From: JAFASC01 sp034669505
Lineage (GTDB): Bacteria; Pseudomonadota; Alphaproteobacteria; Rhizobiales; Beijerinckiaceae
Assembly (NCBI GenBank): GCA_034669505.1
Contig: JAXDNJ010000022.1
Span: forward strand, 1 to 64,000
Reading direction: 5' to 3'
DNA: 64,000 bases
Made by a program: the position numbers and the translations under genes. Below are positions 56,154 through 63,936 of this stretch, piece by piece (positions within the stretch are counted from its first letter, which is position 1; every line of letters starts with the position of its first letter). Below the pieces are notes generated by a model. That model saw nothing but the letters and a program-made list of their open reading frames with translations, did not search any database and was not told where the DNA came from.

Positions 56154-57041
56154 GTGAGCTTTCTCCTCGCCCATCTTTCCGACGCCCATATCGGTCCCCT
56201 GCCCCGCCCGCATCGGCGCGAGCTCCTCGGCAAGCGCATCACCGGCTACATGAATTGGCAGCGCGGGCGATCGCTCACCCACAATATGGACGTTCTCGCC
56301 GCGGTCGTCGCCGACATTCATGCGCAGAGACCCGATCATATCGCCATGACCGGGGATATTCTGAACATTGGCCTCAAAGCGGAATTCCCGTTCGCGGCCG
56401 CCTGGCTCGACACGCTCGGGCCGCCGGACAAGGTAAGCTTCGTACCCGGCAATCATGACGCTTATACGCGTGGGTCGATGCCGCATCTCGCCAGCACGTT
56501 TGCCAAATGGACGACGAGCGACGCGACCGGCGCGAGCGGCTTTCCGTATCTGCGGGTGCGCCGCGGTATTGCGCTGATCGGCCTCTCATCGGGAGTGCCG
56601 ACCGCCCCTTTTCTCGCGTCGGGGCGGCTCGGCTCGAAACAGCGGGCGCGCTTCGACGCGCTGCTTGCCGCGCTCGCCCGCGAAAACGTGCCGCGCGTCG
56701 TCATGGTGCATCATCCGCCGAACCGCGGCGGCGGGGGCGCGGGGCGAAGCCTGACCGATCGGCGCGAGTTCGAGGAGATCGTCTCGCAGCATGGCGCCCA
56801 TCTGGTCATCCACGGGCACAATCATCGCATGACGATCAGCTTTATCGAACGTAACGGCGCGCGTATTCCGGTGGTGGGGGTGCAATCGGCGTCCGCGACC
56901 GGCGGCACGCGCATGCATCGGGCGGGCTACAATCTGTTTCGGATCGAATGCGAAAAGGACGGGGTGAAGATCACCGCCCGGGCGCGCGGGCTGTCGGCGG
57001 GAACCAGTACGATGGCGGATTTGGGCGAGTATAGATTGTGA
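56154..57041 (+). CDS. calcineurin-like metallophosphoesterase
   Basis: A 295-residue phosphoesterase with all five motifs of the family: DAHIG (motif I, LSDAHIGPL), GDILN (II), GNHDAY (III), MVHHPPNRGG (IV) and HGHNHR (V). These bind a dinuclear metal centre. Related proteins include cAMP and UDP-DAGn phosphodiesterases; the exact substrate is open. A GTG start at 56154 is used, opening VSFLLAHLSD. It is divergent from the NUDIX gene, 56 bp apart. Confidence 0.93.
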   Translation: MSFLLAHLSDAHIGPLPRPHRRELLGKRITGYMNWQRGRSLTHNMDVLAAVVADIHAQRPDHIAMTGDILNIGLKAEFPFAAAWLDTLGPPDKVSFVPGNHDAYTRGSMPHLASTFAKWTTSDATGASGFPYLRVRRGIALIGLSSGVPTAPFLASGRLGSKQRARFDALLAALARENVPRVVMVHHPPNRGGGGAGRSLTDRREFEEIVSQHGAHLVIHGHNHRMTISFIERNGARIPVVGVQSASATGGTRMHRAGYNLFRIECEKDGVKITARARGLSAGTSTMADLGEYRL

Positions 57042-57135
57042 ACGCCTCGGATGCCCGGCCGTAAGTCAAGCATGTGGATATTCATTTGAGGACCGGCGGA
57101 ATTACCCGTTCCTTCTTGCGCCGCCTCTCCGAAGT

Positions 57136-57876
57136 TCAGTTCCCAGAACGTGAGCCGAGAGTCACTTCTTTTATTAGCGTCTTGATCACTGAGATATCAA
57201 CCACCATTCGTCGTTCGAAATCACGCGAGCCGATCGGCGCAGCAAGGACTTCGATTCGGTATGATAGGTTGAACCCTGCCAAACCAAGTGAAAAGGGCTT
57301 ATCTAGCACTTGCGTGAGAGTAGAGGGGACTTTTTTATACTTGTCGCCCAAGAAGGTCCTAAACTGGCCGACATTGATTGGAACACTTACGCCCCTGATG
57401 CCCACTGTGATGGGTATTGTAGTCGTCAGAATTTCATTCCGCACCGACACCTCCGTCTGGAGCGACCGCCGGAGAAAATTGACAAAGTTCTGTAAAGCCA
57501 CGTCTAAGTCATTGGTCAGGTAAGCCTCGGCCCCTCTGCCTGATAAATCTTCGAGCACTGATAGATATGTCCTGCATTCATCGATAAAAGTAACTGATTC
57601 TGGAACGGGCCAGGCTTCGACTTCAAAATCGATTTTGGACCTCAAGTTGTCATACGAATTCCAGAGCTTGGATGTTGCGACAGCAAGTGGAATATAAACT
57701 TCTTCCGAAACCTTTCGTGCATTCTCAAGGTATCCGGATCTTAATTGCTGTTCGTATGTCAGTTTTACTTCTCGGATTCGTAGATGGGCAGCTAATGCAT
57801 TCGCGCCGGCCGCCAATAGAGCGCCTACAATTCCGGCGCCAATGCCTACAACAATTTTCACCCAAGTCTCGTCCAT
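57136..57876 (-). CDS. membrane-anchored protein of unknown function, AT-rich, likely acquired
   Basis: A 246-residue product with an N-terminal membrane helix (VKIVVGIGAGIVGALLAAGANAL) followed by a long helical region (REVKLTYEQQLRSGYLENARKVSEEVYIPLA in parts) and a later mixed segment (VNFLRRSLQTEVSVRNEILTTTIPITVGIRG in parts). No known family comes to mind. Its DNA is clearly AT-richer, with A/T-ending codons, than both neighbours, which suggests recent transfer. It lies 3 bp downstream of the binding-protein gene and in the same direction, as if inserted there. Confidence 0.7.
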   Translation of the reverse strand: MDETWVKIVVGIGAGIVGALLAAGANALAAHLRIREVKLTYEQQLRSGYLENARKVSEEVYIPLAVATSKLWNSYDNLRSKIDFEVEAWPVPESVTFIDECRTYLSVLEDLSGRGAEAYLTNDLDVALQNFVNFLRRSLQTEVSVRNEILTTTIPITVGIRGVSVPINVGQFRTFLGDKYKKVPSTLTQVLDKPFSLGLAGFNLSYRIEVLAAPIGSRDFERRMVVDISVIKTLIKEVTLGSRSGN

Positions 57877-57879
57877 AAA

Positions 57880-58779
57880 TCAATCGCTCATGCCCAATAT
57901 CTGAAACGTATGTGCCAGCTCTTCGGACATCGGGATGTTCAGCCGCTCGCCGGTCGGCAGCCGCTTCAAGAACCATTTTTCGTAAAGCCAGCGCAATTCG
58001 CGCGCTTCGGCCAGCCGCGCGAATGTCTTCTGCACCAGCATTGACAGCGCCGGATCGTTCTTGCGGAACATGATGCCGTAAGGCTCATACGACAGGTTCT
58101 CTGGCAGCACGGTGTAGTCGCTGCCCTTCGGCCCCTCGGCGGCGATCAGCCCATAGAGCAGCACGTCATCGAGGGCCAACGCATCGGCCTTGCCGCTCTT
58201 TACAAAGCCGAAGGATTCGGCGTGATCGCGGCCGGTGACTATCTCCGCCGGGATTTTCAATTGCTCGAACACACGGTGGATGGCCTCGGCATTGGTCGTG
58301 CCGGCGGTCACCGCGACCTTCTTGCCGCGCAGATCGCGATAAGAGCGGATCAGCGAGTCACGACGCACCAGGAGCTTCGTCGCACTGACATAATAGGTGG
58401 GGGAGAAATCGACCTGCTTGCGCCGTTCGAGATTGTCGGTCGTCGAACCGCATTCGAGATCGATCGTGCCTGACGTGACCGCCTCGAAGCGCGTCGCCGA
58501 GGTCACCGGCTTATAGTCGATCTTCAGATCGTCACGGCCGAGTTCATGCGCCATGTCGTCAACGATCTCCTGACAGAGATCGATGGCATACCCGATCGGC
58601 TGCTTCAGCGCGTTCACGTAAGAGAACGGCAACGAGCTCTCGCGGTAGCCCATGGCAACCCTGCCGGAATCGTTGGCTTTCTTGAGAGTGCCGGTGAGCT
58701 CGCCTTCGGCATGTGCGAGTGAAATGCCGAAGAACGCCGCTACGACAGCGGCACACAGCGCGGCCGGCAAGCCCTTCAT
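57880..58779 (-). CDS. amino-acid-type periplasmic solute-binding protein
   Basis: A 299-residue SBP_bac_3 family protein, like glutamate/aspartate-binding GltI. A signal peptide (ALCAAVVAAFFGISLAHA) is followed by GRVAMGYRESSLPFSYVN, PIGYAIDLCQEIVDDM, the AVTSGTIDLECGSTT ligand loop and the KVAVTAGTTNAEAI and DALALDDVLL hinge segments. It lacks any ABC permease or ATPase neighbour and instead follows a DctA-type symporter. The start 58779 has GGAG 8 nt upstream; the other possible ATG at 58785 overlaps the symporter stop. The pair appears translationally coupled. Confidence 0.93.
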   Translation of the reverse strand: MKGLPAALCAAVVAAFFGISLAHAEGELTGTLKKANDSGRVAMGYRESSLPFSYVNALKQPIGYAIDLCQEIVDDMAHELGRDDLKIDYKPVTSATRFEAVTSGTIDLECGSTTDNLERRKQVDFSPTYYVSATKLLVRRDSLIRSYRDLRGKKVAVTAGTTNAEAIHRVFEQLKIPAEIVTGRDHAESFGFVKSGKADALALDDVLLYGLIAAEGPKGSDYTVLPENLSYEPYGIMFRKNDPALSMLVQKTFARLAEARELRWLYEKWFLKRLPTGERLNIPMSEELAHTFQILGMSD

Positions 58780-58784
58780 CGACA

Positions 58785-60062
58785 TCACTCCGCCGGCAGC
58801 GGCGTCGTACCAATTCCCCTGTCGAGGCTCTGATCCTCCAGCGTGAGCTGGCCTTCCCATTTCGCCACCGCCGCCGTCGCGATGCTGTTGCCGAGAACGT
58901 TCGTCGCAGAGCGGCCCATATCCAAGAACTGATCGATGCCGATGATGAGCAGCAACCCGGCTTCCGGAATGTTGAACGTCGACAACGTCGCCGAGATCAC
59001 GACGAGGGAGGCGCGCGGCACGCCGGCCATGCCTTTCGACGTCACCATGAGAAGCAACAGCATCGTGAACTGCTGCCCGAGCGTCAGCGGAATGTTGTAG
59101 GCCTGCGCGATGAAGATTGCCGCGAAGGTGCAATACATCATCGAGCCGTCAAGATTGAACGAGTAGCCCATCGGCAGGACGAAGCTGGTGATGCGGTTCG
59201 GCACGCCGAACACTTCGAGCTGGCGCAGCGTCTTCGGATACGCCGCTTCGCTCGACGCGGTGGAGAACGCCAGTATGAACGGCTCCCTGATTAGGCTGAG
59301 CATCCGCGTCATCTGCCTGCCCATCAATGCGTAGCCGGCAAGCGCCAGCACGCACCAGAGAATGGCGAGGCTGATGTAGAACTCGAGCATGAACTTGCCG
59401 TAGGTGACAAGAATGCCGAGGCCCTGCGTCGTGATGATCGCCGCCATCGCGGCGAAGACCGCGATCGGGGCGAAATTCATGATGTAGCCGGTAATACGCA
59501 GCATCACGTCGGCGACCTGCTCAAAACCTTCGGCGAGAAGCTTGCCTTTCGCGCCAAGCGAGGCGAGCGCAACACCGAAGAAGATCGAGAAGACGACAAT
59601 CTGCAGGATCTCGTTATTCGCCATCGCTTCGATCGCGCTTTTCGGCACGAGATGCGTGACGAACTCCTTCAGCGACAGCGACGCTGCCTTGAGGTTCGTC
59701 GAGGCGCCCGCATCCGGCAGCGGAAGATTGAGCGACTCGCCCGGGCGCAGGAGGTTGACCATCACCAAGCCGATGAGCAGCGAGACGAAGGAAGCGCCGA
59801 CAAACCAAAGCAGCGCTTTCCCGCCGATGCGCCCAACAGAGGCGGTATCGCCCATATGCGCGATGCCGACGACCAGCGTCGAGAAAACGAGCGGCGCGAT
59901 GATCATCTTGATCAGGCGCAGGAAAATGTCGGTGATCAGGCCGATATAGCCGGAGATCGTCTTTGCGGTCTGCGGGTCGGGCCACGTGATACTGCAGAGA
60001 TAGCCGACGATGATGCCGAGGATCATGCCGATAAGGATGAACGTCGTCAGTCTCGATCGCAT
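58785..60062 (-). CDS. dicarboxylate/amino acid:cation symporter (DctA/GltP family)
   Basis: A 425-residue DAACS-family transporter with eight helices and two re-entrant hairpins. Characteristic are the first hairpin with the serine-rich stretch (LAFSTASSEAAYPKTLRQLE), PMGYSFNLDGSMMYCTFAAIF, and the second with GVPRASLVVISATL and IDQFLDMGRSATNVLGN (the last aspartate-Arg region binding C4-dicarboxylate or glutamate). Na+ or H+ drives uptake across the inner membrane. ATG 60062 (MRSRLTTF) is preferred to 60119. The stop overlaps the start region of the binding protein. Confidence 0.94.
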   Translation of the reverse strand: MRSRLTTFILIGMILGIIVGYLCSITWPDPQTAKTISGYIGLITDIFLRLIKMIIAPLVFSTLVVGIAHMGDTASVGRIGGKALLWFVGASFVSLLIGLVMVNLLRPGESLNLPLPDAGASTNLKAASLSLKEFVTHLVPKSAIEAMANNEILQIVVFSIFFGVALASLGAKGKLLAEGFEQVADVMLRITGYIMNFAPIAVFAAMAAIITTQGLGILVTYGKFMLEFYISLAILWCVLALAGYALMGRQMTRMLSLIREPFILAFSTASSEAAYPKTLRQLEVFGVPNRITSFVLPMGYSFNLDGSMMYCTFAAIFIAQAYNIPLTLGQQFTMLLLLMVTSKGMAGVPRASLVVISATLSTFNIPEAGLLLIIGIDQFLDMGRSATNVLGNSIATAAVAKWEGQLTLEDQSLDRGIGTTPLPAE

Positions 60063-60182
60063 GATGCCGCCCCCGATTGGCCCGGTCGCAAACGCCTTCA
60101 CGAGCAGGATGCGTGCCACTCAATGGCGAGGCTAACCCTTGTTTAGGGGTGCTGTCACGCGGCCATCACGAAGCCCCGTGGC

Positions 60183-60875
60183 TTATCCAGGGACCTGGAG
60201 CTTGTAGGCATACCATGCGGCGGCGGCGAGGAGAGCGGAGAGCACCGCCATCCCCAAGAGATCGACCAGGAAAATAAAGAACCGAACGAAAAACCGGCGC
60301 CGCCGAGGCGGGGACGCCGGTGCGGGCGGTTCCGACAATGCAACCGATGCGCCGTCGCGCGGTGGTGTCCGGACACCGGCATCGGCGGCAAGCGCCCGCT
60401 CGCGCTCGATCAGCCGCTGCGCAATATAATTGGTGACCGCCTCCACCATTTTGTCGAGCTGTTCGGTCTCGCACAGGGTCACGCGTCCATGCCGCGTGTC
60501 TTGCAGGAAGCGATAGAGCCGCCGGTCGCGCCCCATTTCGATGAAGCCAATCATATCGATGAACAGGCGCGGGTGTTCCGCTGGCACGAGCGCCACATCG
60601 AAGAGATCGCAATCGGCAGGCACTTGCGCGAGAACCGGCGCGAGCTGTTCCTGCAGCATTTCCAATCGCGCGACCTCCGCGCCGCGAAGCTCGGCGATCA
60701 CGTCGGAGCGCTCGGCATTCTCAACGCGCGCGCGGCGAAGCGCAGTGTTTAACTCGCCGCGCGGCTTCACGCCGCCGACAAGATTGAGATGCGCCTCTCT
60801 AGATGTGTCGCGTGCGGCGCCACGATCCGTGTCGTCCACGTTTACGTACCCCGCTGCGGGAAGTTCGCCCGCCAT
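60183..60875 (-). CDS. hypothetical protein with C-terminal membrane helix
   Basis: A 230-residue protein. The N-terminal part is soluble and helical (LRRARVENAERSDVIAELRGAEVARLEMLQEQL in parts), the middle carries PAEHPRLFIDMIGFIEMGRDRRLYRFLQDTRHGRVTL in parts, then a Pro-rich linker, an RRRRFF basic patch and one C-terminal membrane helix (FIFLVDLLGMAVLSALLAAAAWYAY). It appears to be a conserved Rhizobiales protein of unknown function, tail-anchored to the inner membrane. Start 60875 (MAGELPAAG) is preferred over 60908. It lies just downstream of the tetR-type gene. Confidence 0.65.
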   Translation of the reverse strand: MAGELPAAGYVNVDDTDRGAARDTSREAHLNLVGGVKPRGELNTALRRARVENAERSDVIAELRGAEVARLEMLQEQLAPVLAQVPADCDLFDVALVPAEHPRLFIDMIGFIEMGRDRRLYRFLQDTRHGRVTLCETEQLDKMVEAVTNYIAQRLIERERALAADAGVRTPPRDGASVALSEPPAPASPPRRRRFFVRFFIFLVDLLGMAVLSALLAAAAWYAYKLQVPG

Positions 60876-60926
60876 GCATTGATTGATGCAGAATATAGTG
60901 GAATGCACCCTTTCAAGAAGGCGGGC

Positions 60927-61565
60927 CTACCCGCCCTTGAGCCGGCGCACCGTCATTTCCACCAGATTGGTCGTCCCCTGCAGAAGCACCGCGGCAGGAT
61001 CGCAGCCTTTCGACGCGGCGAGATGGCCCGACACGGCAAGCATGGCAACGCCATGTGAATAGGCCCAGATCTGGAAGGCGAGGTCGCGCGCGGCACTCTC
61101 CGGCGCGCCGTGGCTGCGCAATAATGCGACGGAAGCGCGCCGCAACGTGTCGAGCGCAGCATCGGCCGCCGCACCGGGCTCGGGCGCAGCAAGCGTCTGC
61201 ACATTGCCGAACATCGCGGCGTATAGCCCAGGTTCTTCCTGCGCGAATGTAAGGTACGCCGCGCCCATTCGCCGAAATGCTTCGAGAACGTTGGGACGCC
61301 CGTCATCCCATGCGCGCGCCAGCCGCTCGCCGAACAATTGGAAGCCGCGGCTGGCAAGCTCTCCCATAAGTTCGTTGCGATCGCTGAAATGCCGATACGG
61401 CGCAGCTGCAGTGACACCGACGCGCTTTGCCGCTTCAGCCAGAGTGAAACCGGCCGGACCGCGCTCCGTCACAAGTGTGCGCGCAGCCTCGACTAAGGCA
61501 TCGCGCAGCCGGCCATGATGATAGCCGCGGCGGCCACCGCCGAAGAAATTTTGTTTCGGGTCCAT
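60927..61565 (-). CDS. TetR/AcrR family transcriptional regulator
   Basis: A 212-residue repressor. The N-terminal helix-turn-helix is in the segment LVEAARTLVTERGPAGFTLAEAAKRVGVTAAAPYRHF, given in parts as LTLAEAAKRVGV-like FTLAEAAKRVGVTAAAPYRHF, followed by SDRNELMGELA; the C-terminal ligand-binding half has WAYSHGVAMLAVSG of the TetR_C_33/WHG group. The true start is ATG 61565 (MDPKQNFFGG). A much longer in-frame extension to 62876 crosses the tim44-like gene and is an artefact. It likely controls itself or the downstream 60183 gene. Confidence 0.92.
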   Translation of the reverse strand: MDPKQNFFGGGRRGYHHGRLRDALVEAARTLVTERGPAGFTLAEAAKRVGVTAAAPYRHFSDRNELMGELASRGFQLFGERLARAWDDGRPNVLEAFRRMGAAYLTFAQEEPGLYAAMFGNVQTLAAPEPGAAADAALDTLRRASVALLRSHGAPESAARDLAFQIWAYSHGVAMLAVSGHLAASKGCDPAAVLLQGTTNLVEMTVRRLKGG

Positions 61566-61718
61566 GCCTAACCTTAGAACGCCCGCTGCCCGATTGGAAA
61601 GCAAGCGCAGCGCTAGTGATTCGTGCGGTGCAGCAAGGTTGCACGAAAATTGCGAGTGCACCTGCGTAGTCGCGTATGTGAGGGAAAATTCCGGCTCCGT
61701 GCCTTTTAGGAGTGCGAA

Positions 61719-61796
61719 ATGACCAAAACCTTGGACTATCTTGCTATGCTTGCAGCACTTGCGACCATCGGCGCGGTTTGCGTCGGGATGCGTTGA
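61719..61796 (+). CDS. 25-residue hydrophobic microprotein
   Basis: The small frame encodes MTKTLDYLAMLAALATIGAV followed by CVGMR. It has a strong ribosome site, TTTTAGGAG, 7 nt before the ATG, and a single membrane-spanning segment covering about residues 7-22. It sits between the divergent TetR and Tim44-like genes. No known family, but such small inner-membrane peptides are often missed by annotation. Translation is not proven. Confidence 0.55.
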   Translation: MTKTLDYLAMLAALATIGAVCVGMR

Positions 61797-61845
61797 GCCG
61801 TACGCGTAAACCTCTTTCCTGAACAAAATAAGTGCAGCTCCTCTT

Positions 61846-61877
61846 GGCGAATATGGTGGTTTGCCACCATATTCGCC
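61846..61877. promoter_or_regulatory. perfect 14-bp inverted repeat in the Tim44-like gene leader
   Basis: GGCGAATATGGTGG-TTTG-CCACCATATTCGCC: 14-bp arms, 4-nt loop. It ends 36 bp before the ATG of the Tim44-like gene and begins 50 bp after the microprotein stop. No T tract follows, so it is either an mRNA hairpin or an operator. A terminator for the microprotein is possible. Confidence 0.7.
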
Positions 61878-61913
61878 TCGTCCGCGCGGTTTGGCGCGGG
61901 TGAGGAGGACGCA

Positions 61914-62870
61914 ATGTCCAGGAAGTTTTTGGTTGCGGCAGCCGCGCTGATGCTTGCCGCTACGCTGAGTGTCGGCGACGCCTATGCCCGTGCGGGCGGG
62001 GGTGGATCGTTCGGCAGCCGCGGCTCGCGCAGTTTTTCCATGCCATCGGCGACCCCAACCGCCCCGCGGGTATCTCCCTTCGAGCGGGCGCCCGGCGCCT
62101 CGGCGCTGAACCCGGGTCTGCAGCGGCCGGGCTTCAACCGCCCCGGCTTCTTCGGCGGCGGCTTCGGCCGCGGCTTCATGGGTGGTCTGATCGGTGCGGG
62201 CCTGCTCGGGCTCCTGTTCGGTCATGGCCTGTTCGGCGGGCTTGGCGGCATTGTCTCGATGCTTGGCCTCCTGCTGCAGATCGGTCTCATCGTGCTCTTG
62301 GCGAGCTTGGCGATTGGCTGGTTCCGGCGCCGCCAACACCCGCAGCCGGCCTATGCCGGCATGCCCTACGGGGCCGCGCCGCCTGAGGAGGCGCCGGCCT
62401 ACCGCACCGCCGCGGCGCCGCTCGGCGGCGGGTCCGGCCCGACGACGACGAGCCCGCTCAATATCGATAAAGCGGACTACGACGCTTTCGAGCAGCGCTT
62501 GAGCGAAATCCAAGACGCCTATGGAGGCGGCGATGTGGCGACGCTTCGCCGCCTGACGACGCCGGAGATGGCGGAAAGCTTTGTCGAGGAACTGGCGGCG
62601 AATACCCGGCGAGGTGTCGTCGATAAGGTGTCCGGGGCCAAGCTCATCCAGGGCGACCTGTCTGAAGCCTGGCAGGAGCCGGAGGCTGACTATGCGAGCG
62701 TCGCGATGCGCTATTCGGTCCTGAACCCGATCCTCGACCAGACGAGCGGCCGCTTGATCTCGGGTAGCGCCAGCGTGCCGGAAGAGGTGACCGAGGTGTG
62801 GACTTTCCAGCGCCCCAGAGGCGGCACGGCGCGGGATTGGCAGCTTTCGGCGATCCAGCAAGCACGCTGA
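61914..62870 (+). CDS. Tim44-like domain protein
   Basis: A 318-residue exported or membrane protein. A signal peptide (FLVAAAALMLAATLSVGDAYA) precedes a Gly/Ser/Phe/Arg-rich segment, a central pair of glycine-rich membrane helices (LIGAGLLGLLFGHGLFGGLGG and SMLGLLLQIGLIVLLASLAIGW in parts), and a C-terminal Tim44 domain (PF04280) from about residue 185 (DYDAFEQRLSEIQDAYGGGDVATLRRLTTPEMAESF in parts). The bacterial Tim44 family has envelope location and no assigned role. A strong intrinsic terminator follows. Confidence 0.92.
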   Translation: MSRKFLVAAAALMLAATLSVGDAYARAGGGGSFGSRGSRSFSMPSATPTAPRVSPFERAPGASALNPGLQRPGFNRPGFFGGGFGRGFMGGLIGAGLLGLLFGHGLFGGLGGIVSMLGLLLQIGLIVLLASLAIGWFRRRQHPQPAYAGMPYGAAPPEEAPAYRTAAAPLGGGSGPTTTSPLNIDKADYDAFEQRLSEIQDAYGGGDVATLRRLTTPEMAESFVEELAANTRRGVVDKVSGAKLIQGDLSEAWQEPEADYASVAMRYSVLNPILDQTSGRLISGSASVPEEVTEVWTFQRPRGGTARDWQLSAIQQAR

Positions 62871-62892
62871 TTTCACAAGCGAATCCCGGAAA

Positions 62893-62918
62893 AGCGGGCG
62901 GCTATGCCCGCTTTTTTT
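62893..62918 (+). terminator. intrinsic terminator after the Tim44-like gene
   Basis: AGCGGGC-GGCTAT-GCCCGCT hairpin followed by seven T residues, 23 bp past the stop. Confidence 0.93.
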
Positions 62919-63022
62919 ATGCGTGGTGTGCGTTTCCGCACCTGGACAAATCGCACATGTGAATGTATTTTACATTTACATGAGCCGCTCGAAAGGCGCT
63001 CGTGCAATCTTGGAGCTCACAA

Positions 63023-63547
63023 ATGAGTGCCTATACGAATACCGTCGACACCGGCCCCTGGAATCAGCATCAGGGCTCGCGTCGATGCAGCCGCTGGCAT
63101 CCGCTGGAACTGGCGGCGATGATCGTCGGCTTTGTCGTCTTTTGGCCGATCGGCCTGGCGATCCTCTTCCTGAAAATCGCGCAGAAGAAGGAAGGCTATC
63201 CAGGCGACCTCTTCTCCTATGCGAGGGACAAGGTCACGGCCAAATTCCAGGGCGCCAGCGGCGCCTCGCAGACCTGGTGCGGCGGCTGGTCCGGCTCCTG
63301 GCAGAAAAGCGGCTCCGGCATGCGAGCGACCGGCAACAGCGCCTTCGATGATTGGCGCAACACCGAACTTGCGCGCCTTGAAGAAGAGCGCCGGAAACTC
63401 GTCCAGGCCGAACGCGAATTCTCCGAGCATCTCGACCGGCTGCGCCGTGCCCGCGATCGCGAAGAGTTCGATCGCTTCATGAACGAACGCCGCAACGCGC
63501 AGAGCAATAGCGGCACGAGCGACCCTCCGCGTAAGGCTCGCGTATGA
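63023..63547 (+). CDS. DUF2852 domain-containing protein
   Basis: A 174-residue protein typical of DUF2852, a family of Rhizobiales and relatives. An N-terminal tail (WHPLELAAMIVGFVVFWPIGLAILFLKI in parts) gives one membrane helix, then a Gly/Ser/Trp region (QTWCGGWSGSWQKSGSG) and a charged C-terminal coiled coil (NTELARLEEERRKLVQAEREFSEHLDRLRRARDREEFDRFM in parts). Function is unknown. Start 63023 begins MSAYTNTVD. Its end overlaps the next gene (ATGA), indicating coupling. Confidence 0.9.
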   Translation: MSAYTNTVDTGPWNQHQGSRRCSRWHPLELAAMIVGFVVFWPIGLAILFLKIAQKKEGYPGDLFSYARDKVTAKFQGASGASQTWCGGWSGSWQKSGSGMRATGNSAFDDWRNTELARLEEERRKLVQAEREFSEHLDRLRRARDREEFDRFMNERRNAQSNSGTSDPPRKARV

Positions 63548-63936
63548 GCCTCGCGCCTCTGCTGGGAGCGTCGGCGATCGTGCAATGGCACGTCGCCGCC
63601 GCTCTCGGCGCGTTAGGACTTGGCACCGCCGTCCTTTTCCTGCGCAAAGGCACTCCGGTGCACCGCCGCATCGGCTGGCTCTGGGTCGGCGCGATGCTTA
63701 CGGTGGCCGTCACGTCTTTCTGGATCACGGGCCTGAGACCGGGTCAGTTCAGCCCGATCCATCTCCTCTCGCTTCTGACGCTGGCGACGCTACCCTACGC
63801 CATCTGGGCGCGCCGCGTCGGCCGCATCCGCGCACACCGCGCCGCGATGATCAGCCTCTATGTTTCCCTCGTCGCGGCGGGAGCCTTCACCCTCATTCCA
63901 AACCGCCTCATCGGCCGAATGGTGTTCGGCGGGTAG
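63544..63936 (+). CDS. DUF2306 membrane protein
   Basis: A 130-residue protein with four membrane helices (IVQWHVAAALGALGLGTAVLFL in parts; IGWLWVGAMLTVAVTSFWI; LLSLLTLATLPYAIWA; AAMISLYVSLVAAGAFTL). WHVAAAL and the HRRIGWLWVGAMLTVAVTSF and RAHRAAMISLY patterns match DUF2306. Conserved histidines in WHV, PVHRRIG and RAHR could bind heme or metal, by analogy only. Translationally coupled to the DUF2852 gene by an ATGA overlap. Confidence 0.9.
   Translation: MSLAPLLGASAIVQWHVAAALGALGLGTAVLFLRKGTPVHRRIGWLWVGAMLTVAVTSFWITGLRPGQFSPIHLLSLLTLATLPYAIWARRVGRIRAHRAAMISLYVSLVAAGAFTLIPNRLIGRMVFGG

Noticed and set aside
58786..59133. N-terminal extension of the binding protein into the symporter gene
   Set aside because: The signal peptide starts at 58779 with a ribosome site; the extension is a different frame of the symporter gene.
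61566..62876. N-terminal extension of the TetR regulator to 649 codons
   Set aside because: The extension is antisense to the Tim44-like gene; the regulator starts at MDPKQNFF right before its helix-turn-helix.
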